Source of the DNA: Prorocentrum cordatum
Taxonomy: Eukaryota > Sar > Dinophyceae > Prorocentrales > Prorocentraceae
Length of the DNA stretch: 64,000 nucleotides
Assembly (NCBI GenBank): GCA_963575745.1
Contig: CAUYUJ010000758.1
Location: forward strand, 336,979 to 400,978
Direction of reading: 5' to 3'
In this document: positions 1 to 10,038 of the stretch, piece after piece
Position numbering within the stretch: the stretch's first letter is position 1
How the letters are laid out: each line of letters opens with the position of its first letter
Notes under the pieces: model-generated
The model's database searches: none
What the model saw: the letters and a program-made list of their open reading frames with translations, nothing else
What the model was told of the DNA's origin: nothing
Translations under genes and position numbers: made by a program

Positions 1-978
1 CACACTTATCTGGGCGTACTGCCACCTCTCGATGGCTCGATCTAGCAATCCTTTGATCGCCCGTGGCCCCACGCCTTCGCTCAGCTCCAGCTCCTCGCCG
101 TCGTGGGAGATCCACCTGCTGGCGGAGACAACCTGCCAGCCTATCCTCCTGGCCGTGGCAAGCATCGCACCCGCTGGCCCGACCACGGCGGCCCATGGGT
201 GCAGCTTATTCCTCTGAGTCGCCTCGGCTCGGTCCAGGGCTCCCTGAAGAATGTGGGTGGGGATGCGCTTGGTCCAGACCGCCTTCGCCCACTCGACCAG
301 CGGCGCCGCGTTGACGGCGTAGGCTGGGTCCTGCTTTTCCCGCTCCAGCATGAAGGACAGCGTGAGCGAGCGCCTCGCCGCGTCGGTGAACATCGCTGCG
401 CCGACCGCCGCCCTGATCCCGTGCAGCTGCGAGTCACTTCGGCCGAGCACGCTGGCGCCATACGTCATGGCGGGCTGCGTGCCCATCCTGCCCACCTTGC
501 CCGACTTGGCGCCCTGGCGTTTGAGGCACGTGACCCGTCCAAGGCGGCGCCTCTGCTTGTCGAAGTTCGCGTCCATGACCTTGGTGCGCCGCTTCGCCCC
601 CACCATCGAGTCCACGCCCATGTTGCGGTGGTGCTGTTTGACCTGGAGCCGCTGCGCCGTGTGCGTGCACACCCTGTCTGCGATCCACTTGCCAGCGTAC
701 GCCGTGGAGATGACGATGGTGGACTTCGAGCCGTTGGCCTCAAAGCCCAGCTTGCGGAGGAGCTCGATAAGGTACTGCAAGCCGTCCGCTGCTACCTTGA
801 GCAGGAAGCGCTGCGACCCGATGCAGAGGATGGTGAGGTCGTCGACGAAGGCGAACAGCTGGATGCACTGGTACCTGTCGCCAAAGAGCCGCAGGCTGCG
901 GAACATGAGGACCTTCAGCCATGATGTCGCGAAGCCGCAGCCCGCCAAGATGCTGCAGGCCAGCTCGACCCGCACGAG
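1..978 (-). pseudogene. LINE A ORF2, RT motif C (FVDD) and thumb, open to the window edge
   Basis: A frame of 326 codons without a stop runs from 978 to base 1 and so leaves the window. It begins LVRVELACSILAGCG, then FRSLRLFGDRYQ, then LFAFVDDLTIL at 835-849: motif C, with F-V-D-D in place of Y-A-D-D. LRKLGFEANGSKS is RT motif D/E. The following 250 residues are the basic post-RT region with TYGASVLGRS and a tryptophan-rich segment. No RNase H motif is visible before the edge. Confidence 0.8.
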
Positions 979-1436
979 ACCGCGTCGTCGACCTTGCACC
1001 GCCGTGGGCCTGCATAGATGCTGATGCTAGTGCGTAGTAGCACCAGGTTGGCGCCGCTAGCGCAGCCCTCATCCCAGAGCGTCTGGTGGCCCACCCTCTC
1101 GTAGGCCTTGGTCATGTCGAGCTGGTTCGAGGCCGTGACCATGCCGACCTTGAGGGCCCACTCCTGGTAGACGGCCTGGTCCCAGACGGCCCGCTCGGCC
1201 GTCCTACCGCTCGCGTTGTGGAAGCACGGCAGGTCGTGCTCGTCCTCCCACCGCTGCATCTGTGCCCGCCGCACCTTTGTCCATATCCGAAGAAATCCGC
1301 CTAGCAAGGCGATGGGCCTCACCCCGCCCTCCTTCTTGGCGAGGAAGACGATGATGGTGGTCAGCTGCTTCGGCTGGTTGCCGACCCTCTCCATGTATAC
1401 CATGAGCTGGCCTGGCCTGACAGCATCGCGAACCAC
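979..1436 (-). pseudogene. LINE A ORF2, RT fingers and palm (motifs 1-A)
   Basis: The frame reads VFLAKKEGGVRPIALL (RT motif 1/2 region) and then NQLDMTKAYERV, which is RT motif A with its catalytic aspartate (usual form LDxxKAFD). It runs on to CKVDD near 980 and then loses register; the motif B region VELACSILAGCGFATSW and motif C are in the neighbouring frame. This is the polymerase core that copies element RNA at the nicked target. The breaks at both ends show that the copy is dead. Confidence 0.8.
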
Positions 1437-2566
1437 CGTGGGTGGAGCGCGTCGGAGCCCAAGGCCGTCCGATGCTTGAACTTCCTGCTCGCGGCCCTGA
1501 TGGCTTCAACCGAGGGCGCGTCCAACACGTGGTGCTTGATCTCGTCCCAGCTGGTGTCCTTCATGGGCTCGCGGACGTTCCAGACCTGCTGGAGCCAGTC
1601 TGCGCAGAACTTGTCGGCGGCGTCCTGCACGTCCGCTGCTGCGCCGTTGTCCAGCAGCCCTGGCCCCGCTCCCGTGGGCCCACGTGTCCACTTGTGGGCG
1701 AGGCCCGCTCCGTTCAACGTGGCCTGCTTCGCCCAGGCGTCGAATGATCGGCAACGTGCTCTCTCGAAGTCTGTGGAGAGGCGCACGCTCACGTTCTGGG
1801 CCTGCTCCGCCAGCTTGGCCAGGTCGTCGATCGTGAGCTTGCGCAGCCGCTGCCAGTACGCCTCGAAGAAGTGCCAGTCCTGAGCCTTCTTGAGGGGGCC
1901 GTTCCAGTGCTCCAGGGCGTCGAGGAGCCGCTTCGCTGCCTGGCGGTGCCTCGGCTCGTCCCTCTCGTGCGCGCGCTGGAGCTCACGTAGACGGTCGTGC
2001 AGCCAAAGAGCCTGGCGCGCCTCGGGGGATGCCTTGGCCACCGCCGCGTTGTTCCGCCTCGTGGGATGTATCTTGACGAAGCGCGGCTCCAGCCCTCGCC
2101 CCGTGTACCTCGGCATGTCGTCCTGCGGGATATGGAACAAGCTGCCCAGCTCCTCCTCAGCCCCCTGCATGAAGGCCGCGAACCCGTTCGCCAAGGCTTC
2201 CTGGCAGCCTTCCGTCTCCCCCAGGGCCGCCATGGCCTCACCCCAGGATGTCGCCACCTCCCGACCAGGCCCGATGGGCCGTGTAGCTGGGAAGCTGGCG
2301 GGGGTCTTGTGGACCGTGATCAAGTCCTCCATCACACCGCTCTTCAGCTTGAGCCCAACTGGGCGGTGATCCTTGATGGTGGTGGTGTGAATCACGAAGC
2401 AGGACTCGACCCTCGGCACGAAGGCCTTCGGCAGGACCCAGTAGTCCAGCACGGAGCCCTCCGCCAAGTCGCCGAGCGTTGCCTCCTGGGTGAAGATCGG
2501 CTCGGCCATCAGCTTCTCGAAGATCCCTGACTTGGCTAGCTCCGTGGGGTGCATGTTGAAGTCGCC
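1361..2566 (-). pseudogene. LINE A ORF2, middle part: endonuclease C-half, linker, start of RT
   Basis: It continues in the same register as the N-terminal part after the TGA: GDFNMHPTELAKSG is the endonuclease GDxN motif. A SCFVIHTTTIKDHRPVGL segment gives the C-terminal DHxPV motif. A helical linker rich in W, R and E follows, then ALGSDALHPRW, which is the usual entry to the RT fingers in dinoflagellate LINEs. The frame is lost just after WFAMLSGQA. The RT continues in another register from about 1436 downward, so an indel lies between 1361 and 1436. Confidence 0.8.
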
Positions 2567-4252
2567 TCAGATGATGAAAGGCCGAGCCAGGCGCTTCAGC
2601 TCGCGTGCGAGGAGGTTGACCAGGAGCCTGTTCCTGTCCGTCATGCCCTCGCTGTGGTGCAGGTAGACGTTGGCCACCACCACGCCTCCTGGAATCCATC
2701 CTTTCCAACATCTCAGCTGTGCTCGGCCACGTGCGATGCTGAACCTCGTGCTCACGCACGGATAGCTCGCCAGTCCTCGCCACGGCTGCGCTGCAATACA
2801 TAAGCCGCCGCTGGTGCCTCCACGTCCTGTGGGTACTGCTGGGTCCAGCTGCAGGTGCCACTTGGCTCGCTTCGCCCAGTCCTCCTGCGTCGCGCACGCC
2901 TCGGCGCCGCACAGATGGGTCTCCTGGCCCAAGAAGATGTCCGCTCGGCGTCCCTCCACATCCAGCAGCAGGTCGGTGAGGCTCGACCATGTGGTGCCGT
3001 TCGCCGTGATGGCTAGCGTGTGCTCGCTCTTCGGTTGCTTCGGCTTGGCCGCCCTCCGCCGTGCAGCTCGGGCGGTGAGCAGTGCGTGCCCCGAGGGGTC
3101 GGTGCTCTCTGCCGTCCTGGCGGCTCGGCCCGCAGTGAGCAGCGCGTGCCCCGAAGGGTCGGTACCCTCTGCTGCGGGCTCCGCCACCTGATGCGCCTTC
3201 GCAACCTCGGGCGCGGTCTTCCGCCGCTCCAGCGTGGCCGGGAGGATCGGGAGGGGGGCCGTGAGTACTCGCACCCTGCGGAGCTCCTCCTCCGACGCGA
3301 CCTGCATGTCAAGCAGACCGTCCTGCCCCACCTGCAGGAACGCGTTGCTGTAGTTGGCGTCCTTGATGAAGTGCTGGCCTGACCCATGATCTTCCACCGC
3401 CAGGAGGCCGATCCGCTTGAAGTAGAGCACGGTCTCGCCAATCAGCTCGAGCACCAGGTCCACGAACTGCGACGCCGACTGTGCGCGCTGCTGGGCCGCG
3501 TGGGGCTCCTCGACGTGGCCCTTGACGAAGACTAGGCCTGCGGGCACCCTGGCGCCATCCAGCGCCTCGTAGGACGGTGTGGCTCGGGTCGCATCATGCA
3601 TTGAGGCTGGGGTGGCATGTAGGGCCGCAGCCCCGTCGTTATAGCCAATCCCCGCCTGGACCCCAAACAGTGAATGCCCTTGGTCAGGAGCTCCGACGGC
3701 GACCGATCCGTGGGGCACTGGCCCTGCACCTCGGGCTCCGTCTGAAGCTGCGGCGTCGACAGGTGGCGCACGAAGAACAGGTGGTGCAACTCCATCCAGG
3801 ACAGCCAGTGCCGCCTCGGCCTCCACACGCGGCCGCGGGACCACCTGTCCCGCAGGGCCGCGCGGGCGCGGGGCCACCTGCCCCGCGGGCCGCGGCTGCT
3901 CCGGCGCATCACTCGCCAATGCAGCCAGCGCCGCCTCGGCCCCCACACGCGGCCGCGAGACCACCTGTCCCGCAGGGCCGCGCGGGCGCGGAGCCACCTG
4001 CTCCACTGGCCTTGCCTGCTCCAGCGCCACGGCATTCAAGGCACAGTCGACCTGGAGTGGGAGGGGGGACCCAGTGACCCTGCGAGGGGACTTGAGCCCC
4101 CGCTCGATGGTGACTGCCGCGCCGCGGCTGCCTGCAGCAGCTGCCGCCTCGCCGAGGAGGTGACGGGCCGCTTCGTCCTCCGCCTCCCGCGCGTCCTCCT
4201 GGACCAGGTCGGGCGCGACGACGGTGCTGTTGCTCTCGCCCAGGCTCGCCAT
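2567..4252 (-). pseudogene. LINE A ORF2, N-terminal part: repeat-rich leader and AP endonuclease N-half, ending at an in-frame TGA
   Basis: The ATG at 4250-4252 (MASLGESNS) lies 10 nt past the ORF1 stop. The first roughly 280 residues are alanine/proline-rich with two 40-codon tandem repeats (3817-4035, protein motif APRPRGPAGQVV) and a doubled DPSGHALLTA motif (3070-3180). The endonuclease follows: a beta strand with FLGQETHL (catalytic Glu, near 2915-2940), GGTSGGLCIA and VVVANVYLHH. The frame stops at TGA 2567-2569, directly before GDFN, the conserved endonuclease motif; the same frame continues downstream. The endonuclease would nick target DNA for target-primed reverse transcription. Confidence 0.8.
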
Positions 4253-4262
4253 GGTGACGAGG

Positions 4263-5440
4263 TCAGTACGGCCCAGCTCGCATGCGCGCTGCGGCCCCGA
4301 TGAGCGGGCTAGCGGCAAGGCGAGAAGCAATGGCGCGCATCCCCTCCAGGTCCGTCGGCATGTCGGGCGCGAGGGCAGCAGGCCACAGCTCGTCGAACTC
4401 GGCGCGCAGCGCCTCCTCGGATGCCTTGCCGATGGGGTCCTCGGCGCTGGGCACGGCTCGGGCGGCTGCTGCGCTTGCCGCGCCCACAGGGGGAGGAGCA
4501 GGGCGCTCCGTGGGCACCGCCAGCTGCGGCAGCAACTCCTCCAGGAGCTTGGACACCGCCTCGGCGTGGTCGCCGAAGCCGCGCTCCCCGCGCTTGGCCA
4601 CCAGCGCTGCCTTGTTGATGCCGAACGTGTGGGTGACCGCCCCCGTCTCGCTGCCCCCGTCAGCGGCTGGGCCAGCCTGAGCAGCGTCAGCAGCCATCAG
4701 CTCGTGCACCACGGCCTTGGCACGGCCGAGCTCGGTCTCGCACTGCTCCCGCTGGGTCTTGAGCTCCTCCAGGCGAAGCTGTGCTGCAGCGACGGCCTCC
4801 ACCTGCTGCGCCAGGTTGTCACCTGCCTTGACCAGGGCAGCCTCCTTCCGCTTGACGTCCCGACGGGCGATCTGGAGCTTGGCGTCCGCGGGCTTGGCGT
4901 CGTGCAGCTTCTTCCGCAGCTCGTCCAACTCCTTCTGGAAGGAGTCGATGACGCCCTTGTAGATGCCATCCACGTCGTCACGGCCCTTGAGCAGCTTGAT
5001 CTCGGCCGCCAGCGTGTCGGCGCGCTTCCGCAGCGCGGCGGCGCCTGCAGCTGGGGCCTCGACTGCTGAGCCGTCGGTCTCCATGTCGCCGTCCTGCGAG
5101 GACTTGCTGCGCAGCTCCTGCTCCAGCGCCGCGATCTTGCCCTCGTAGATCTTCTTGTACTTAGCCTCGGCACGAGTGTCTGCCACGCTGGGCGCGCGCG
5201 TCGAGGGGGCACCTCCACCAGCAGGTCGATTGCTGCCGAAACAGGCGCCCTTGTGCAACTTGCATTTTGTACACCGCATCGACGAACCTGGGTTCCACCA
5301 GCGCTCGCCTTTCGCATTCTTGCAGGCGTCCTTGCAGCAGCGGGCTTGTCGCGCACGGTGCCGCTGCCGACTGGACCGCCGCGTGGCGCCCTGCTGCCGC
5401 CGCCGCTACCCGCAGCCCAAGGGGGCCTCCTGGTCGCCAT
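4263..5440 (-). pseudogene. LINE A ORF1: zinc-binding cysteine motif plus long coiled coil
   Basis: The main open frame (4263-5279) codes for about 338 residues; its upstream continuation adds the cysteine-rich segment CCKDAC, followed by CTKCKLHKGACFG, a plausible zinc-binding knuckle. Next come long lysine/glutamate/alanine-rich heptad stretches (for example AEIKLLKGRDD and LRLEELKTQREQCETEL) typical of LINE ORF1 coiled coils that trimerise and bind RNA. The first good ATG after the leader (5438-5440) opens a frame beginning MATRRPPWAAGS, which differs by one register from the cysteine frame, so a single indel lies between about 5310 and 5420. The role in RNA binding is inferred from position and architecture; the protein has no motif that I can name more exactly. 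Confidence 0.65.
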
Positions 5441-5586
5441 CCTGCACTTCTCCCTAGCGCCGCCGCGGCAATCAAGTAGATTAAGCGGATGGCGCCCCCC
5501 CAGGAGCTCACAGAAGGTCGGGAGGCAGGCCGCGGACTAGCGGCATCCTTTCTGCCTGGAGGCTTGCAGCCCCCCCAGTCAGACAC

Positions 5587-5608
5587 CTTGAGCCAAAATG
5601 GCTACGGA
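5587..5608 (-). other. Relict dinoflagellate spliced leader (DinoSL) at the 5' end of LINE A
   Basis: The minus strand matches all 22 nt of the DinoSL, starting TCCGTAGCCATTTTGGCTC. It is followed directly by GTGTCTGACTGG and, about 145 nt later, the ORF1 start. The SL is added to mRNA 5' ends by trans-splicing, so its presence in DNA means that a trans-spliced LINE transcript was reverse-transcribed and inserted. Upstream on the same strand lies a (CCT)n tract. Confidence 0.93.
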
Positions 5609-5613
5609 AGGGA

Positions 5614-5712
5614 GGAGGAGGACGAGGAGGAGGAGGAGGAGGACGAGGAGGACGAGGAGGAGGAGGACGAGGAGGAGCAGGAGGAGGAGGAGGAGGAGGA
5701 GGAGGAGGAGGA
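5614..5712 (+). repeat. (GGA)n/(GAC GAG GAG) tract, interrupted by the scaffold gap
   Basis: Nearly pure GGA with GAC and GCA variants, running into the N run. In any frame it gives poly-E, poly-R or poly-G, so long ORFs over it are meaningless. Confidence 0.95.
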
Positions 5713-5812
5713 NNNNNNNNNNNNNNNNNNNNNNNNNNNNNNNNNNNNNNNNNNNNNNNNNNNNNNNNNNNNNNNNNNNNNNNNNNNNNNNNNNNNNNNN
5801 NNNNNNNNNNNN
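5713..5812. other. Scaffold gap, 100 N
   Basis: Exactly 100 N, a conventional placeholder of unknown true length. It lies at the end of a GGA tract, which probably broke the assembly. Confidence 0.97.
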
Positions 5813-5844
5813 AGCGTAGTATCAACCTAGCATTTCATTGCATG

Positions 5845-6035
5845 CCGTGGCATGGCACGGGAAATGACGCCAGCGCTGCAGCGGGAGCACGGGTCGAAAC
5901 GAGCGGAAGCGCGGAAATGAGGCCAGCGCTGCAACGAGAGCACGATTCGGAACGAGCGGAAACACGGAAATGAGGCCAGCGCTTCAGCGAGAACACGATT
6001 CGGAACGAGCGGGGCCCGAAAATGAGGCTGGCGCC
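5845..6035 (+). repeat. ~60-bp minisatellite, about three units
   Basis: The unit contains AATGAGGCCAGCGCT, GCAGCGGGAGCACG and TTCGGAACGAGCGG and recurs at about 5870, 5920 and 5970. The same unit reappears at 6485-6575, flanking the next duplication. Confidence 0.8.
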
Positions 6036-6039
6036 AGAG

Positions 6040-6600
6040 CAGCATTTTGGGAAAAATCGCAAGCGAAAACCTAACTCCGGGGAAGGCTTCCCGGGCGCCA
6101 GAAGCAGAAATTCAGCATTTTCAAAAAAATGTATTGGAATGGCCTTTTTTCGGCGCCGCCTCGGAACTCGATTTTCCGGCGCTGCCCGGAACCGGCTCCG
6201 GACCGGCTCCGGACCCGGCCAGGGTGCCGGCCCAGGCGCCGGCTCGGGCGTCCGGCCCGGGCGCCGGCTCGGGCGCCGGCCTGGGCGTCGGAATCGGCCC
6301 GGGAGGCCTCCCGGGCGCCAGAAGCAGAATTCCAGCATTCTAAAAAGAAAAATGTGTATTAGAATGGCATTTTTTTTCGGCGCCGCCTCGGGACTCGATT
6401 TTCCGGCGCCGGCCGGAACCGGCTCCGGACCTGGCCCGAGCGCCGGCCCAGGCGCCGGCTCGGGCGTGCAGCCCGGGCGCCGGCGGGAATGATGCCAGCG
6501 GTGCAGCGGGAGCACGATTCGGAACGAGCGGGGCCCGAAAATGAGGCTGGCGCTTCAGCGAGAGCAGCATTTTGGAACAAAATGCAAGCGAAAACCCAAC
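6040..6600 (+). repeat. Tandem duplication of ~220-bp GC-rich unit
   Basis: CCCGGGCGCCAGAAGCAGAA starts two copies (about 6088 and 6308). Each continues through an AT-rich stretch, TTCGGCGCCGCCTCGG, and an array of GCCGG palindromic hexamers. Alternating CCGG and GGCGCC words make the region strongly self-complementary. No gene is evident. Confidence 0.75.
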
Positions 6601-7183
6601 TCCGGGGAAACCTGTGTGTAAAAAAACAGTACGCGGGGGGGGGGAGCGAGTATTCCCAAGACGTCATCAGGGGAAGAGGGAGAGTAGTATTCATATTGAG
6701 TAATTGTGGAGGTGGAGGGGGAGGATGAGGATGAGGAGGAGGAAGAGGAAGAAGAAGAGGAGAAGGAGGAGGCGGACCGCAGCCGCCCCTGGAAGAAGCA
6801 GGACGAAGATGATCACCAACGATTGCAGGTAAACGCCTTTCGTGAGCTTGCAACTCAACACCTGTTATTGGCAATATTTTCTTGAGGTTTCAATGTGCAA
6901 GGTTGAGGTTCTTACTTGGAAGAAGCAGGATGATGATTGTAATGAGTGAGGGCGTGACCTCAGAAATTCGCATCCATGGCATGCATGTCCGAGGAAGTGA
7001 ACGGGTGAGGGAGATGCAGACCGGAGCTACCCCCTGCGAGAAGCAGGAGGAGAGGGGATAAGGATAAGGGGGGAGGTGCCACCTCAGGATTTCGCCTCCA
7101 CGGGATGCCCGAGGAAAGAAAAGGGGAGGAGGAGGAGGCGGGCCGCATCAACCGTTGTTTAGGGCGGGGGGGCAGAAACGAAA

Positions 7184-7323
7184 ACAAGAGGAGGAGGAGG
7201 AGGAGGAGGAGGAGGAGGAGGAGGAGGAGGAGGAGGAGGAGGAGGAGGAGGAAGAGGAGGGGGAGGAGGAGGAGGGGGAGGAGGACGAGGAGGCTATGGC
7301 TATGGCTATGGCTATGGCTATGG
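7184..7323 (+). repeat. (GGA)n tract followed by (TATGGC)5
   Basis: About 100 bp of GGA, then a clean hexamer array CTATGG x5 at 7291-7322. In the forward frame it would read E-rich then alternating M-A. I see no reason to treat it as coding. Confidence 0.95.
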
Positions 7324-7484
7324 GCCTTAGGCAAAATCCGCCTCGCCGCCTCGGCGGCCGAACTACACTCAACGCGGGAGCGGCGACGAGGAACCCGAGG
7401 GTCCCACCTGACAGGTGCATCCCAACAGTAACCCTTCCAAGGGGGGCCGTTGCCAAGACTTCATCATCTCCGCGGGGACGGAGA

Positions 7485-7769
7485 TCAACGGGCAACCGAA
7501 CGCGGCCACGAGGGCCGCACTGAGCACGCGAGAAAACAGTCCAGCTCCTTCATCTTGTCCTTCTCGCCGAGGCCGTACACGGCCTGCATGCGGCAGTCCA
7601 CCACCTTGACCATGTCGATCGCGGTCCCCATGGTCACGTGCGGCGGCACGGCCACGCTGTTGACGTCCTCCACATCCTGGCGCAGGCCGTGCGAGTCGGG
7701 GCGGTCGCACTGCTCCTCCCCGCCGTCCGCGCCGAAGACCTGCAAGGCCTTCTCGTTCTCCAGCTTCAT
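7485..7769 (-). CDS. Coding-like exon, function unknown
   Basis: The frame opens MKLENEKALQVFGADGGEEQ and continues with mixed, non-repetitive composition (DVEDVNSVAVPPHVTMGTAI, VYGLGEKDKMKELDCF), unlike the low-complexity frames around it. An AG lies just before the coding segment (CAGGCGACGCCATG, near 7770-7780), so it may be an internal exon preceded by an intron rather than a true start. The 3' end is not fixed. I recognise no family. It lies between repeat tracts, which is compatible with a host gene whose other exons are distant or lost. Confidence 0.35.
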   Translation of the reverse strand: MKLENEKALQVFGADGGEEQCDRPDSHGLRQDVEDVNSVAVPPHVTMGTAIDMVKVVDCRMQAVYGLGEKDKMKELDCFLACSVRPSWPRSVAR

Positions 7770-8038
7770 GGCGTCGCCTGAGCCTGGTCCTCCCCCACGT
7801 GCTCGTGAATTCTATGTCTGCCCTTGCCCGCCTGGCCAGGGCTCCCCACAGGCCGCGCACCGTCGGGGGATACGGCCCGCCGTGTCTCCAGCGGCGCCCC
7901 CCCCCGACACGCCAGCTGGAGCAGTGCTGCGACCGCACACGTGCAGCACCGCGACGCCGCTCGACGTGCTGCACCCTCTCGTCACCCTGCTCGTCATCGT
8001 CCACCTCCAGGTCTGGGCTGCAGATCCCAGTTTTTCTG

Positions 8039-8156
8039 TTAATTAATTAATTAATTAATTAATTAATTAATATATATATATATATATATGTATATATAGG
8101 TGTATATATATATACATATATTATTTATTTATTTATATATTTATTTATTTATTTAC

Positions 8157-8187
<31 letters not shown>

Positions 8188-8192
8188 TAACG
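8039..8192 (+). repeat. (TTAA)n, (TA)n and (TTTA)n microsatellite cluster
   Basis: TTAA tetramers (8039-8070), then TA dinucleotides, then TTTA tetramers to 8190: an AT island in GC-rich DNA. Read on the minus strand it follows the small SL-bearing retrocopy directly, so the AAAT array may descend from its poly(A) tail. Confidence 0.95.
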
Positions 8193-8217
8193 AGCCCGCC
8201 GGGCTGTTCTCCAGCTT

Positions 8218-8406
8218 CTACCCGTCAGCGCTGCGCTGGCGGGCCGCCTTCTCGGCGACCCGCCGAACCTCGCGGCTGTCCTCGTCCTCCACCCTGGCGA
8301 AGAAGCGGGCCGCCGGCGCGTCGGCGATGGTGTAGGGGTGCGCCTCGAGCTCCGCGTCGCCGCGGCGTGCGACGAGGAGCGGCGGCGCGCTCGCCATGCC
8401 CACCAT
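8218..8406 (-). CDS. Short protein in an SL-bearing retrocopy, unknown function
   Basis: A 62-codon frame from the ATG at 8404-8406 to TAG at 8218: MVGMASAPPLLVARRGDAEL, then a charged helix-like segment ending KAARQRSADG. The spliced-leader copy lies 90 nt upstream, and about 30 nt after the stop begins an AAAT array. SL, short leader, intronless ORF and A-rich tail are together the hallmark of a processed mRNA put back into the genome. The peptide shows no family motif. It could be the truncated remnant of a longer protein. Confidence 0.5.
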   Translation of the reverse strand: MVGMASAPPLLVARRGDAELEAHPYTIADAPAARFFARVEDEDSREVRRVAEKAARQRSADG

Positions 8407-8496
8407 CACCCGAACATGGCTCGCCGCCGCGGGCCGCTCTGAAGAACGCGGTGGCGCGGCCCAGGCGCTCGGGGGCGCGGCCAGGGCCCAGAACGG

Positions 8497-8518
8497 CTTG
8501 AGCCAAAATGGCTACGGA
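8497..8518 (-). other. Relict dinoflagellate spliced leader (second copy)
   Basis: All 22 nt match the first copy (minus strand TCCGTAGCCATTTTGGCTC...). Downstream is CCGTTCTGGGCCCTGG and then the short ORF. Upstream on the minus strand is again a CCT-rich tract. Confidence 0.93.
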
Positions 8519-8639
8519 GGAGGCTGAGGAAGAGCAGGAATAGGCGAAGGAAGAGGAGAAGGAGGAGAAGCGGAGGACATTAGGTAGCCCTCTCCGCACG
8601 CAGCGGCTGCTGGAGGCGCCGGGCCGCATCCGCCACTAG

Positions 8640-9030
8640 CTGCCCGCGAAATCCTGGAGCGCAGCCGGGCTCTGGAAGGAGGAGAAGGGGGGGGAAACGT
8701 AGCAAGGGCAGGGGGAGGACGAGGAGCAGGAAACGTAGTGCGAGGAGGCGCCCAAGGCCGAAGGCGACGTGCAGGACGACGACGAGCACTGGGGGCGGGC
8801 GAGGAATGGCAGGAGGATGAGGAGCTGGAAAGAGCAGGAGGAGGAGGACGAGGAGGAGGAGGAGGGCGAGGAGGAGGAGGCGGAGGAGGAGGAGGAGGAG
8901 GAAGAGGAGAAGGAGGCGGAGGCGGAGGAGGAGGAGGAGGACAGGACAGGACAGGACATCCGCATGAGGGGGTCAACGTCAATGCGCTCGCGAAGGTGCA
9001 GTGCAGAGCGCATGCGTAATTCCCCTGCGT
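8640..9030 (+). repeat. (GGA)n-rich stretch
   Basis: GGA tract purest at 8826-8945, with flanking purine-rich DNA and a GACAG pentamer run (ACAGGACAGGACAGG). No coding evidence. Confidence 0.85.
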
Positions 9031-10038
9031 GAGTGTTATGCAGCAAGGACTCGACAACTCTTCGATGCCTTACCGAAGAAACTGCCAAGGCCGGCGCTCC
9101 CCCCCTCCACCGCAGGCGAGCGCGCGGCCCGTTCGCAGAAGGCCCTGTATTACCAGTCAGTAGCTCTCCGATGAAACCGAGGGGTGCGGCGCCGCTGGCG
9201 CTGAGTTGCCAGTGGCGCGTGCGAGCGAAGGGTTCCTGGAGCCCCTCTTCAACGCGCGAACCATATTCCGCTCTGTCCCACGGATAGGAGGACGGAGGGA
9301 GAGAAGAGAGGGAGGCACCATGCACTCCGAGATGCCCTCGCTAGTGCGATCGGCGCCCCCTGCGCCGAGACAGATGCTGTCCCCCGCGCCAAACGCGCTC
9401 AGAAATGCACGACCCCTGCTCTTGTTTCTTTCACCTCGCGCCGGCTCTCCTGTCACTTCGTCTTGTCGTCTCCTGCGAGGTCGCGCTCGATAACTCAGAA
9501 AATCAGGGCAAACATGCGCGTGCTGAATATTCGCATGACATCTCCGTCCAAAGAGAGAAAGGCTGCGTGTGCGAATTCGCCTCCAACTTAAGCGTGCAAC
9601 TTGGCCTGCGCTTGAATCTTCACGCGGCAGCACTTGCGTGCTTGTCTCTCAACGGGGCTTTGCCAGAGCGTGTTCCACTTCTCGCAAAGTACGGACCGCG
9701 CCGCTGTTTGCCAATTGGCGCCGCAATTCTTCCGCAGGAAGATACGGGCCACAATTGCTCCACATGCTGTCGTAGACGCCATCCAAAATTCATCCGTTGC
9801 GATTCCGCGCCCGCTCTTCGATGACAAACCCTTCGCCGGCTGTGTCTTTAACAGCGACGAGGTCAGAGAGAGCCTCCGTTGGGAAATTGTGCCGGTCCAT
9901 TCGCCGCAGTTTCCTACTCCTTCTCCACCTCCCCCGCACCTGCGCAGTCCAATACTTCAATAAATTATCCAATGGGTACCCCCCCTTCCGTGCGCATTGT
10001 TTGCAAGACGCCCTCAGTCATTCCTTCGAGGGTCGCGA
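9031..10038. other. Unassigned unique-looking DNA
   Basis: Moderate GC with no simple repeats. Short minus-strand frames (9588-9827 and 9790-9972) have mixed composition and may be exons, but I found neither convincing splice pairs nor a family motif. Nothing else is supported. Confidence 0.4.

Larger units (their letters stand above)
1..5608 (-). mobile_element. LINE-like non-LTR retrotransposon A, 5' end capped by a spliced-leader copy, right-hand (3') end outside window
   Basis: Read on the minus strand the order is spliced-leader copy, short leader, ORF1 with zinc-binding cysteines and coiled coil, then ORF2 with AP-type endonuclease and reverse transcriptase. ORF2 starts about 10 nt after the ORF1 stop, the usual two-ORF LINE layout. 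The copy is inactive: one frame change in ORF1, one in-frame TGA in the endonuclease, and at least two frame changes in the RT. The 3' end lies beyond base 1, so tail and target duplication cannot be seen. A (GGA)n tract and a gap border the 5' side. Confidence 0.85.

Noticed and set aside
3577-4077. Forward-strand frames over LINE A
   Set aside because: Antisense shadows of the P/A-rich leader repeats of ORF2.
5489-5830. Glutamate-rich frame across the GGA tract and gap
   Set aside because: Made of GGA repeats and N; no evidence of coding.
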